DNA from: Pyropia yezoensis
Taxonomy: Eukaryota > Rhodophyta > Bangiophyceae > Bangiales > Bangiaceae
Length of the DNA: 64,000 nt
Assembly (NCBI GenBank): GCA_009829735.1
Contig: CM020619.1
Location: 30,406,063 to 30,470,062 of the forward strand
Direction of reading: 5' to 3'
Below, one piece after another: positions 51,495 to 60,539 of the stretch (the first letter of the stretch is position 1; every line of letters starts with the position of its first letter). Position numbers and translations under genes: made by a program. The notes beneath the pieces were generated by a model. It saw nothing but the letters and a program-made list of their open reading frames with translations. It made no database searches and was not told the DNA's origin.

Positions 51495-52974
51495 TCAAAG
51501 AAAACTCTCCGCCTCCACCCTATCCGCGTCCAGCGCTGCATCGTCATCCCGTGGGACAGGTTGTGGCAGGGCCTCGGCAGCGGTACCAGAAGCTTCATTG
51601 TTGCCACTTGACATGGGCGCCCCCGCAGGCGGCATCAACAGCTGCTCCAGCTTCAGCTCCACAGCGAGGATAAAGCGGGCATCAGCACCCGCTGAGCGGA
51701 GGTTCTTGAGCGTCTCGGACAGGTTTGCGAGCTCTCGACTGCTAGAGTCCACACAGACAGCTGCTGCCATCTTAGCTGCATTGGCAGCAAAAGCCTCAAA
51801 TGGCGCGTGATGGGTGTCGCGCCGGCGCTTGCCGCGGTTGGATTGCAGCGCACGCGTTGAGTGGTTTGCCAGCGGAGGCAGGTCGCCCTCGACCCCCGCA
51901 GGGCCCACCTCAGGGCACACGAAATCCATTACAACGGCGTTGTTCTTGAATAGGTAAAAAAAATAGTCCAGTAGTGTATCCCCCTTAGAAAAGCTTGCCC
52001 ACAGGGTGGGGTCATTCTGCCCCGAGCACGAGAAGTTCTTGTGGGTGCGCCAAAAGAAGGCCGATAGCTACCGCCGACAGACACAAATCATGCGGTCAAC
52101 AGTGGCACTGAACAAGTTCCCGTAACACATCATGATTAGTCATACACGTGGGGCATTGGGAGTGGACAGAGGAGAACAAGCCAAATCATGCTGGGTCCGG
52201 TACAGAGTGCCATCGCAAAGATGTAAGAAGAAAAATGGCGGTGAACACAAGAGCGTAAAAAGAACATCCTTGACTTACCTCCGTCCACTTGGCCTTCAAT
52301 AACTCACCGGTACGTTGACGGGGGTGCTCGTTGGGGTAAATACCCCCATCAGCACACTCCGCAGGAATATCAAAAATGTCAGAACCGTTAAAAGCCGGAG
52401 CCACAACGACAACCCACACCGCAGTGCGCGACTGACGGGCGTCCTGCTGCTGCCGTGTCATCCCACCCCGCGACGCCACGACTCCAGCACCAACCTCAGC
52501 CATACACAAAATGTGGGCCAGGCGGGCCCGTTCGTGCTTTGAGAAGGTGGGCGCGCGGCCGCCATCATGAGGCGTCCTGAAGGGTGTCCCCGCCGAGGCA
52601 GCAATCCCAGACACCCCCCCTGGTGCAGCGGCTCGTCCAATAGGACCCGCGGATGGCGGTGCCGCAGCCGCCGCACCGCTGCCGCCATCCGCCACGGCGG
52701 ACTGCACAGGCGACACGTGAACAGGACGCGGGTCTCCCGCGCCGGCACCTCCATCGCGTTCGGCAATCGCCCCGGAAAGTGCCGCAGGAACTGCAAGGGC
52801 AGGTGTCAGTGACGAGGTGGGAGACGGCACCGGTGCCGCCACCTCGGGCTTGGGAGCAAGAGCCACCCCATTCACACGACACCGCTGCAGCAAATCAGCC
52901 TTGCGGCCACGGGAAGGGAGGCCTCGGCTGCTAAGGAGAACTCGCAGAGCTTCCACGGTAATCCGGGATGCCAT
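51495..52974 (-). CDS. SAP-domain, Myb/SANT-like DNA-binding protein of nested transposon, two exons
   Basis: Exon 1 is 52974-52279 and exon 2 is 52067-51495, giving 422 residues with a phase-0 211-base intron (donor GTAAGT, acceptor GGTAG). Residues 1-35 form a SAP motif (ITVEALRVLLSSRGLPSRGR), which binds AT-rich DNA. A Pro/Ala-rich linker follows. Across the splice lies a Myb/SANT-like region: FNGSDIFDIP, TGELLKAKWTEV, then from exon 2 LSAFFWRTHKNFSCSGQNDP and LWASFSKGDTLLDYF. The last 100 residues are helical with RGKRRRDTHHAPFEAFAANA. PIF/Harbinger elements encode a Myb-like protein that carries the transposase to the nucleus and the element ends; that role is inferred here. The gene is intact although its partner is missing and the host pol is dead. 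Confidence 0.75.
52068..52278 (-). other. Intron of the transposon-encoded SAP/Myb-SANT-like gene
   Basis: 211 bases on the minus strand, donor GTAAGT directly after the GAG codon of KWTE, acceptor GGCGGTAG. Its length matches the PABPN1 introns (217 and 208). Confidence 0.7.
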
Positions 52975-53336
52975 GGTGAATCCGTAGGGTGAAACGGGAC
53001 GGTGGGGAAGGGATGCGTTGAGGGCGCGGACTGGGAACGACGTTCGGTGGGGAGGAGGCGAGATTGTGTGGCCGTGTGCGCGCGATGGAGTGTGTGGCGT
53101 GCTAGGGATATTGTGTCGACCCGACGGTCGTCGTTCGGAAATCTCCTGCCAGGATGGCGAGAGCAATCTGTTGATAGAACTTAGATCTCGCTAAAACAAC
53201 ACCGATGTTCTTGTGGCATGTGGCGCGTCCATGCACCAAGCGCGGGGGGAGCCAACATACGCGGCCCGCCCGCGTATGTTGCCCTGGCATGCACCGCGCG
53301 TGCACCGGCCCGACCCTGCCACCCAATGAAATTGCT

Positions 53337-53381
53337 GCGTGCATGCACCCATGGCAAGCGAAAGCGGTCTGCGAACGGGCC
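53337..53381 (-). repeat. Right terminal inverted repeat of nested transposon
   Basis: On the minus strand it starts GGCCCGTTCGCAGACCGCTT. The TGA that follows on the plus strand duplicates 51271-51273. Confidence 0.88.
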
Positions 53382-53384
53382 TGA

Positions 53385-54689
53385 GAGGGAGCATAACGCT
53401 CCCACAGGTGGACACATGGGGTCTAGTAAACTGTGCCAGACCCTGAGGACCAGGTACTACTGGCCGTCCATGGTGGTGGGCATCTACAGTTGGGTGGCTG
53501 CCTGCACCAGTTGTGCACAGAACCGTCTGATGGAACGGCGGCCTACTACGGCTATGCTATTGTTCCCGGCCAAGGAGCTCTTTGCCGCGTTGGCGATGGA
53601 CATCCTTGGGCCACTGCCAGTGACCGAGGAGGGTAACCAGTACCTCCTGGTCATCTGCGACCGCTTCACGAAACTTACGCGAGTGATCCCGCTGGCAGAG
53701 AACACGGCCATGTCGGTCGTGTCAGCCTTCCTAGATCACTGGGTTGCCGCTTATGGCATCCCGGACAATACATTGTCAGACAACGGACCGCAATTTGCGG
53801 CCGTATTGTTTCAGGGAGTGCTGGACACGTTGGGGTTCAGGCAAACTATGCCACCCCCTACCACCCACAAACTAATGGGCAGGTGGAGCGCTTCAACAAA
53901 ACTATTGTTCGACAGCTGCGCCACTACGTGAGTGAGCACGTGAAAACGTGGGACCATTACATTTCTATTCTTACAACCGCCTACAATTCGCAGGTTCACT
54001 CATCTACCGGGGAAGTACCCCTCGCTTTTGTGACCCCACGTCGCGAGCGGTCTATTGCCGTACGGCGGCCGCTCCCAACTAGGGAGGCCGATGGCAGTAC
54101 ACCTACTCCCACTGAGAGTAACGCGGAGTTCGCTGCTAGGCTTGAGAAGCTCATCCCTAAAGTCAGGGCTGAGATGGACAAAGCGCAAAAGCGCTACAAA
54201 CGTACTTCTGACAAGAAGGTGGGTAATGCCAAGCACGTCCCCGAGCAGGGCGACTGGGTGCTGGCACACTCACATACCCCCACTAGGGTTGAGTTGGTGT
54301 TCCAAACGAATGGGCCATACCAAGTCCTTCGTACGGATGGGCGACGGTCTAACATCGAAAGTGACGATGGGATCCGCACAGTGAACGGACAGGACGTGGT
54401 AAAAGTTGCACCACCTCCTGCAGGCGACACGGCTTGGGCGCGTGCGCAAAAGGCGTGGCGCCTGCCTTCGCTACCAGCGACCAAACAGGGCTCGCAGGAG
54501 TACATGTTCGATAAGTTCATCGACCACGGATGGGATGAGGACACTAACCGCCTCATGTTGAGGGTGCGTTGGTTTGGTTATAAGGCAAAGGATGATACGT
54601 GGGAGTACGTGGAGGATCTTCCCGCTGAAAACGTCCGGGCGTACTACGCCCGGAATGATATCGACCCTATCTGCCCTCCCTCAACGTGA
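53385..54689 (+). pseudogene. Pol of chromovirus, second part: integrase and chromodomain, frameshifted
   Basis: The HHCC zinc-binding domain (HNAPTGGH ... CTSC) starts directly after the insertion. The catalytic core has Asp residues in ALAMDILGPLPV and LSDNGPQF. Near 53850 the frame shifts by one base: the first frame reads on to a stop at 53931, whereas the conserved YHPQTNGQVERF block, with the catalytic Glu, lies in the other frame and continues to 54689. The C-terminus is a chromodomain (FIDHGWDEDTNRLMLRVRWF, then KDDTWEYVEDL). It defines the element as a chromovirus and would direct integration to particular chromatin. The shift inactivates the integrase. Confidence 0.9.
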
Positions 54690-54800
54690 GGGAAGGCCAA
54701 GTGACAGTGCCAAGAGAGTGCTTCAAGTCGAAGTGGTACGCAGCGTGGCTTGTATTTACAGCCCTAACCCACACACTCTCACAACAAAGGCAGCTGCCAA

Positions 54801-56190
54801 CTACGCACGCATGCTAGACTTCGCAACACCACGACTCTCGCCCTCACGCGGAGGCGAGCGGCGAGACCCACGCCGATAACGTTCTCCACTCGTCGGAGGG
54901 GGCGGCGGCTCCAAGTCGGAACCGTCGCGCCCCTCACGGTCGCGCAAGTGGCGACGACCGCGGCTATTATTCTGCTTGGTCTTGCGCGCAAGCTGGCGAC
55001 GCACACGCCGGACAGACTCCGTCTCCGACGGGGTAGAGGACTCCGAGGCGGAATAAGACAACTCGTCTTCCGACACGGAGGGAGACCGCCGCGAGTGACG
55101 GCGACGACGGCGAGGAGGCGAGTAATGGCCGGCTTGCTCGACGCTTGCCGCGTCCAAGTGGGGCCCACCGGGGCACAAGCGACCCGATACGAGCCAACTC
55201 GGTCGTCATGAACCCCGCTACCGACTCGCAACTCGCGGTCGCCACAACATTACGAACGCGCTCCTCAAGTTCAGGAGCCTCGGATACTTGGAGTGTTGCA
55301 GCCGACGCGGCCAACCAGGAAATGGTGCGCACCAACGTGGTGATCATCATCTCGGAAGTCAAGGGCGCGGCGTTCAGTACCGACTTGGGGTAGTATTGCT
55401 CCTTGCTAGCAGGTAACTGGTGCGGAAGCTCGAGTTGAGATGAGGTCACCAAGTAGGGACCTCGCCGGTAGTCATTCTCCATCTGCACGTCGAAGTGATG
55501 ACTGTGCGGATCGAATTCGCGTAGATACGGGGGGGGAGTTGCCACCGCGTCCCAAGTGAAGGACGGAACGTCGCCGGGGCCCGCGGTGGTACTCCCGCGG
55601 GCCAACAAGTTCTTGGCCCGCTGCAAGTCTTCGACCTCGTCCTCATCCAGGAAGGCAAACTGGTCCGTCTTGAAGTCGGCAGGGAACCCGACCCTACGAG
55701 GAACCTTCTCCCGTAGGCGGTCCCAGACGCGACTCATCGCTGTGCCAAGTCGGCCACAGCGGATAACCGTCAACCCCTCCTCGTACAGGGGCCAAGGGGG
55801 GTAGAACCACCTCCCCAAGGCCTCCCGTGGAATAACGGGGCCTACCTCCGGGGGAGATCCCGCCGCCAACCCAAAGCCGGGTGACGCGGGCATCCCATCC
55901 CCCGGAGCGACCGCGGAGCCCCCGCCGGAAGTCCCGGCGGGCGCTACATCGCAAGATGTATCCTCCATCCGCTCATCCAGGGAGTCAGTCTCCAACCCCG
56001 GGGTCACCAAGGCTCTCCCCAAGTTAGGGGCAGACAGCTCGGTTGCAGCTGCACGAGGCCCGCCTCGAGTTGAGGGGGACTCGGATCGCGGGTAGACGGG
56101 TGGCCTCCCCAGCGTGGGGCGGCCCAGGGTAAGGTGAAGGGGATGTGTTGGTGAAGGAGGTGTTGGTAAGGTGAGCACCGATAAGAGCAA
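54801..56190 (-). CDS. Antisense ORF between integrase and 3' LTR
   Basis: A 407-codon frame at 54967-56190 runs opposite to gag-pol. Its middle part has ordinary composition, with GRWFYPPWPLYEEGLTVIRC, FKTDQFAFLDEDEVEDLQRA and MITTLVRTISWLAASA. Near 55170 a second minus frame takes over. It ends at 54801 with an Arg/Ser-rich tail (SPPRRRRRHSRRSPSVSEDE, then RRVRRQLARKTKQ), so one shifted or spliced protein of about 450 residues is likely. No known domain is recognised. The 5' end lies 165 bases from the 3' LTR, which could supply an antisense promoter. Antisense extra ORFs at this place are known in some plant Ty3/gypsy lineages; the function is unknown. Confidence 0.6.
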
Positions 56191-56341
56191 GCTGCCCAGT
56201 GGGCAAGCTTGAGGAGACGGGCGGTCGACGTGACCGCCTCCACGTCCGCGTGACGTACCGGGGGGACAGCAAGTCCCGCCCCCAACGCCGCGATGTGCGA
56301 TCTTATATCCCCTCGCAGGGCCGACCGGGTCGGTCGGACCT

Positions 56342-56354
56342 GAGGAGAGGGGAG
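56342..56354 (+). other. Polypurine tract of chromovirus
   Basis: GAGGAGAGGGGAG abuts the 3' LTR start at 56355, the expected plus-strand primer for reverse transcription. Confidence 0.8.
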
Positions 56355-56825
56355 TGTGGCAGAACCGGACCCACGCAGGGGGGCAGGGCGCGCCATACTG
56401 GGGCGGGAGACAACTGGTCTGACCCGTTCCTCCCGTTGCATTCGATCCCGATAGTCCTTAAGTCAGGGATACTTTTGCTCGATAGTAAATCCAACATGGA
56501 TTTGAGGGCTTTCTGCATTTTATCGTCTTGAATTTTCGTGTGGCCCGGTGGGCAGGTGCTGGGGTGGGAGATTCCGAGTGGCGAGATTCTGAGGGGACCC
56601 TGGGGGGATAAGGGGAGGGACAGCGGGGCTTGGCCTCGATTCCCCGTCCCGACCAAGAAACTGTTGGTTCACACACCATCTTCTTGTTTTGACGTGGGGG
56701 GGTTTGCCCCACAACAGAGATAGAGTGTGTGCGACTTGCACTTCTTCCGGTTCCCCCGACACGGGAGGCAGCCCTTGTGCACCGCCCCAACTTGGGTGCT
56801 GTGTGTGCGAGTGGTTTTTGCCACA
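56355..56825 (+). repeat. 3' LTR of chromovirus
   Basis: 471 bp, beginning TGTGGCA and ending TGCCACA, a perfect inverted terminus. It is close to the 5' LTR from about 70 bases in. The first 70 bases differ strongly from the 5' copy. Confidence 0.9.
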
Positions 56826-57200
56826 CCAAGCCTACTCGCGTGTGCATGGTGATGGTACTTATCGGGGCTTAGTTCAACGGGTGCGGGAAACAAATGGGGA
56901 ACAAAACACGGGTTGGGGGAGCCATGGCCTCCCAGCACTGGCTGACCACTTGCTGCCCCTCGAACGTCCTCCCACCAAACAATTCATTGGAGGGTAACTG
57001 AAGCAGCCTACTCGCCCCCCAAGGAGCATTGAGGACCCACGCTGGCAAAGTAGACAATTCAGCGCGCCTCACACCAATATCCCTGTCCCGCCCCCCGCCT
57101 ATCCTCCCCCCCCGCCCCCCCCCCCCTTCTTCCAACCCCGCTCGTGCCTTCTTGGCGGCGTGCCGTGCGTGGGCAGAGGGGGAGCCGCGGGTATGCGCGC
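56826..57200. other. Flank right of chromovirus
   Basis: No gene. Contains a 23-base C-rich stretch (57103-57125) and no satellite sequence, unlike the left flank of the retrotransposon. Confidence 0.6.
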
Positions 57201-57536
57201 TCAGAAGAGGACGCCGCAAATGCCCTGCAGGTGAAGTCGGGAAGAGAACGAGCTGGGGCGGCCGCGCTTGAGGTAGCACCACCGCGCGGGCGTGACAAAC
57301 GTCCATTGCTGGCACTCGATGGCGTAGACGCACAGCGTCTCGCAGTCAGAGGTGGTGCGCGCGAGCAGGGACGCCACGTCGTTGCCCTTCAGGTCGCACC
57401 CTTCGGCAAGGGTGGACAGCTTGCTGCGGCGCCACGTCACGACCGCCACCGACGCTACCGCCACCGCCAGCGCGGCAGCGACGAGCACCGCGCGGGGGAG
57501 GGGGACGGCGGAGCGCTTGACCGACTTGGGCGTCAT
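57201..57536 (-). CDS. Small membrane-anchored PAN/apple-domain protein
   Basis: 111 residues from ATG 57536. A basic start (MTPKSVKRSAVPLPR) precedes one transmembrane or signal-anchor helix (AVLVAAALAVAVASVAVVTW). The lumenal or outer part has the cysteine pattern of a PAN_4/apple module: AEGCDLKGNDVAS, SDCETLCVYAIECQQWTFV, then WCYLKRG. PAN modules bind carbohydrate or protein. The protein is short for the family, and its last 20 residues (SFSSRLHLQGICGVLF) look unlike the module, so the 3' end may be spliced or truncated. Its neighbours are mobile elements; no operon-like partner. Confidence 0.68.
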   Translation of the reverse strand: MTPKSVKRSAVPLPRAVLVAAALAVAVASVAVVTWRRSKLSTLAEGCDLKGNDVASLLARTTSDCETLCVYAIECQQWTFVTPARWCYLKRGRPSSFSSRLHLQGICGVLF

Positions 57537-59804
57537 GGTCGTTGTGATGGTTGGGGGGGGGGGGGACGCGAGCGCAGGGGGTGTGTCGTTGAGGGGTCTT
57601 TCGCCGGGTGATGATGCGCCGACAAGGGTGGGGGCGGCAAAGCCGCTGCGGTGGTGGGGCGGGTCTCGATGGGCGCCAAAGGATGATGGAGTCTGAAAAA
57701 GATGGGCTCGTAGGGCGAGTGACCTCTGATAGCTGCCTCTGGTCCTTTAGCGGACGCGGCGCACCCCAGCTGGGGGTGGCGGCGCATGGCCGCCCCCGCT
57801 GCCTCGCCGACGGGGGCACCCCCCACTAACAGGGTGGGGAGGGGGACGCAGCCCGTCGTCTCTACCACAGCCGCCCCGGGGAAAGAAGGCAACTGCCCTC
57901 CCATTCCCCCCTCCTCCACCCCCCGCCTTCCCACGCCTCCCTCCCCACCGAAGCACGTGCGCTGTTGGGGTCGACAGCCGTGGCAACGGCGGGTCGCCGC
58001 GGTAGCAAGCCGGTTGCCAGCCCGCCGACAGGTGCTATAGGCCGGCGCGCGGTGCCACCGCCGCCTCGCTGGCAGGGGGGTTGGGTTTGGGTGGGGGGGG
58101 GCGGCCGCTGCACTCCATCCCCCCCACCCCCTTCCCGACCCCCCGGCCGCCAGAGACAAACGGTACCCCCCTGCTTTACGTCCAGGGCGACCTCCCCGGG
58201 GTGGCGGCGGCGTCCCCCTCTTGGCGATGCCGTGCGTCCCCCCCACCACCACCAGCGACGGAAATGGAAGCCGGGGCGAGGGGGAGGGGGGTGAGGGGGG
58301 AGATCGTAGGGCAGGGGCGGGCATACACAGCGCGGGCGCCAAGGCCCCGCCGCGGCTTTGCGCCGGCCCGAGTGTTGCCCGCGCCGCCGTGGCGCGCCGG
58401 CGGCCTCTGCCGCGCGGCGGCGCGGCTGCAGCGCCGGTGGCAGGGGCTGCAGGGGCAGCGCGCCCAGGTTGCCACGGCCCGCCGCTGCGGTGGGTCAGTC
58501 TAGTCAGCGCGTGCGCTTCTTGGGCAGCGAGTGAAGGATGGTGCCGGGAGGCCCCGGGGGGGGGGAGGGAGGGACTACTGCGGCGGCTGTCGCGCGGGTA
58601 CACATCCCTGGCGCCCTCCTCCGCAACGCGCCTTCGCCCTCCCCGCCCCTCCTCCCCACGGCGCCCGCCCATGCCCAGCTTTGGCAGGCGGCGAACGCGC
58701 GTCGGCGGGGGAGGGGCAGCCATCAAACCCGGCTGGCAGTCCCAGACCGCCAGCAGTGTCCTGTTCCCTTCTGGACGTCCTGCTCCCCCCCACGTTCCCC
58801 TCTCTCCCCATTCCCCACCCCGCTTCCACGCGGCACGCCCGCTGCCGCCACCGCCGCAACCGCTGCGAGGCGCGTGTTAGGGCTACGGGGGTTGTGGATG
58901 GCGCGGCTCTGACGCGAGGTGCTGCCACGCCCGCCGTCGGGCGCGGGCGGATGACGAAGGCCGCGGCCGCCGCCGCGCACGGGCGGCGGCGCGCCAAGCA
59001 AGGCCGCCACCGCCGCCGCTTCGCAACGGCGAAGGCCGGCCGCCCCCGTGCCGGCGGGGCCGGTACATTTGCCGCGCAAGAGGTCGGCATCCCCGTCACC
59101 GCTGTCGGCCGCCCCAGATCTGCCGCCCCGGTCGACCGTCAACAAGGCGGGGCGGGCGGCCGCCCATGGCCACCGCCGTCGTGCGCGGGGCGAGCTGGGA
59201 GGACGTCCAAAGCCGCCGCCCTCGCTGCCCACCAGATGCGGTGGGTGGTCGCGCCAGAGCGGCCGCCGCTCTCGACCTGGTGCAGTGAGAGATGGCTGAA
59301 GGCCGCCGCCGTCGTGCGCCGGGGGGAGGGACGCCCAAGGCCGCCGCCCTCGCCGCGCACCAGGCGCGGTGGGCGGCCGCGGCAGAGACGCAGCCAGACG
59401 CCGCCGCTGTCGACGGGGTGCGGTGGGCGGCCACCCAATAGCTGTTGCCGCGATCGCACAGCGCCCAAATTTGGTACCAGCGCGACAAAAAAAAAGTACC
59501 TTTTGAAGTAATTGAATACACCAGGCTGGGCGCGTGTCCTTTCGATCGCAACAGGGAACGCAGGATTTCATTGTCCTGAAGAAGACCTGCAGAACGCGTC
59601 CAACAACATTTTGATTGCACTCCGCACAGTCTGTTTCACGGTAGACAACGCGCCTATCGTAGTAGTAGTCACCGGCCACCGCACTCCCCTCGCACCCAAA
59701 CTGGTGCCAGCTGCGCCACCCCTCCCGTCTCCATAGCCTGTCTCTCCCTCCTCAGGGTCGTCACGATACCCACCGCACCCATACCACGTGAACCCTCAGA
59801 AGTA
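57537..59804. other. Low-complexity spacer with degenerate repeats
   Basis: Frames are open on both strands through composition. A minus-strand frame at 57533-58726 and a plus-strand frame at 58531-59511 show no domain. Between about 58940 and 59440 a GC-rich block recurs loosely every 100-130 bases, with GCCGCCGCCGTCGTGCG, CGCCCAAGGCCGCCGCCCTC and GGTGCGGTGGGCGGCC variants, a decayed minisatellite. No secure gene. Confidence 0.45.
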
Positions 59805-59832
59805 CAGTACCTACCCAATATTATTTGTCCAC
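59805..59832 (+). repeat. Left TIR of the 733-bp Tc1/mariner-like element
   Basis: 28 bases from CAGTACC to GTCCAC. Matches 60510-60537 inverted with one difference. Preceded by TA. Confidence 0.92.
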
Positions 59833-60091
59833 CCAAGACGGCCAATCCTGAGAATCTTTATGATCCTGCTGGGAACCGTTCTTCACGGTGCAGTAAGTCC
59901 AGAAAGACTTGTTGCATGCCCCTCTGGCCGCCACCACCGCGCGCACGCCGCGAGCCATGTTCTTGCGGGGGTATGGGACAACAACGCCAACACCTTCACG
60001 TTCCTTCGTACGGTGTAAAGGGGCACTGGAGGGAGGGAGGACCCGGCCAGAGTCTTGGTTCGCTCCCTATTGAGCTTTTACGCTGTTTCGT

Positions 60092-60349
60092 TCATTGCCG
60101 CGAAAGGGTTGTCGTTCTCCATCCGTTTAAGCCTTGGACCTCTTGAGGGCTGACAGCCTTCGGAAGACCTCTGGTCTCCTTGTGAGGCGCAGTATTGGGG
60201 CACCCGGCCCGTACCGTCAGGTAGGCAACCGTTCTCTGCTGTAGGGTCGAAAAGGAGGCGATGGCGCCATAGAAATTTCCGGTTGCGACCATCTTGTGCA
60301 TGGCTCCCACCTGCTGGGGGCTCAGAGGGGTTCTGACCTTTCTCCCCAT
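60092..60349 (-). pseudogene. Remnant of a Tc1-like transposase DNA-binding domain
   Basis: An 85-codon frame starting MGRKVRTPLSPQQVGAMHKM, then ATGNFYGAIASFSTLQQRTV and SPQEVQGL. It resembles a helix-turn-helix N-terminus of a Tc1/mariner transposase. It lies entirely inside the inverted repeats. There is no catalytic DDE region, consistent with an internal deletion. Confidence 0.5.
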
Positions 60350-60509
60350 GACGCCTGTGAGGCTCTACTCGCCCCAACGGCAAAGCTGTGAGCACTCTTC
60401 TGTAGCGCGCCACCCAGCCGCTCAGCGACGAAGTCGACAGTTGACCATAAATCGGCACCGCAGAGATCGTTTTTTCGATTTGGTCACACGTCGAAGCGGG
60501 CGTGTCAAA

Positions 60510-60537
60510 GTGGACAAGTAATATTGGGTAGGTACTG
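60510..60537 (-). repeat. Right TIR of the 733-bp Tc1/mariner-like element
   Basis: Inverse of the left TIR with one difference, followed by TA. Confidence 0.92.
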
Positions 60538-60539
60538 TA

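Larger units (their letters stand above)
51274..53381 (-). mobile_element. TIR DNA transposon (PIF/Harbinger-like) nested in pol
   Basis: Imperfect terminal inverted repeats of about 45 bp begin GGCCCGTTCGCAG at both ends. They share GCTTTCGC and TGCATGCAC further in. TGA flanks both sides (51271-51273 and 53382-53384) as a 3-bp target duplication, and removing the element with one TGA restores the host pol frame. GGCC-type ends plus a 3-bp duplication suit PIF/Harbinger, although that group prefers TWA. The element has one two-exon minus-strand gene and no visible DDE transposase, so it is non-autonomous. GCATGCACC motifs at 51309, 53287 and 53341 may be transposase binding sites. A 12-bp perfect hairpin lies at 53253-53281. 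Confidence 0.88.
46067..56825 (+). mobile_element. Ty3/gypsy chromovirus with nested DNA transposon and antisense ORF
   Basis: Two related LTRs (46067-46535 and 56355-56825) with TGTGGCA starts enclose a primer-binding site, two gag frames, a pol frame, a chromodomain, an antisense ORF and a polypurine tract. The pol is split by a 2.1-kb TIR element at 51274-53381. The integrase also carries a frameshift, so the copy is inactive. The LTRs match well in their middle and 3' parts but diverge in the first 70 bases, implying age or recombination. The bases flanking the two ends (CTCGT left, CCAAG right) do not match, so there is no visible 5-bp target duplication. The left end sits inside the satellite array while the right end does not. 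Confidence 0.93.
59805..60537 (-). mobile_element. Tc1/mariner-like deletion derivative, 733 bp
   Basis: The ends are 28-bp terminal inverted repeats starting CAGTACCTACCCAATATTA with one mismatch (TTATTTG against TTACTTG). A TA lies outside each end (59803-59804 and 60538-60539), the TA target duplication of this superfamily. CAGT at the tip is also typical. A full-length element would be over 1.2 kb; this one keeps only a remnant of the transposase N-terminus, so it is a non-autonomous internal-deletion copy. Confidence 0.92.

Noticed and set aside
46062..56830. 5-bp target duplication of the chromovirus
   Set aside because: CTCGT and CCAAG do not match.
57533..59511. Frames of 397 (minus) and 326 (plus) codons
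   Set aside because: Homopolymer- and repeat-driven; no domain.
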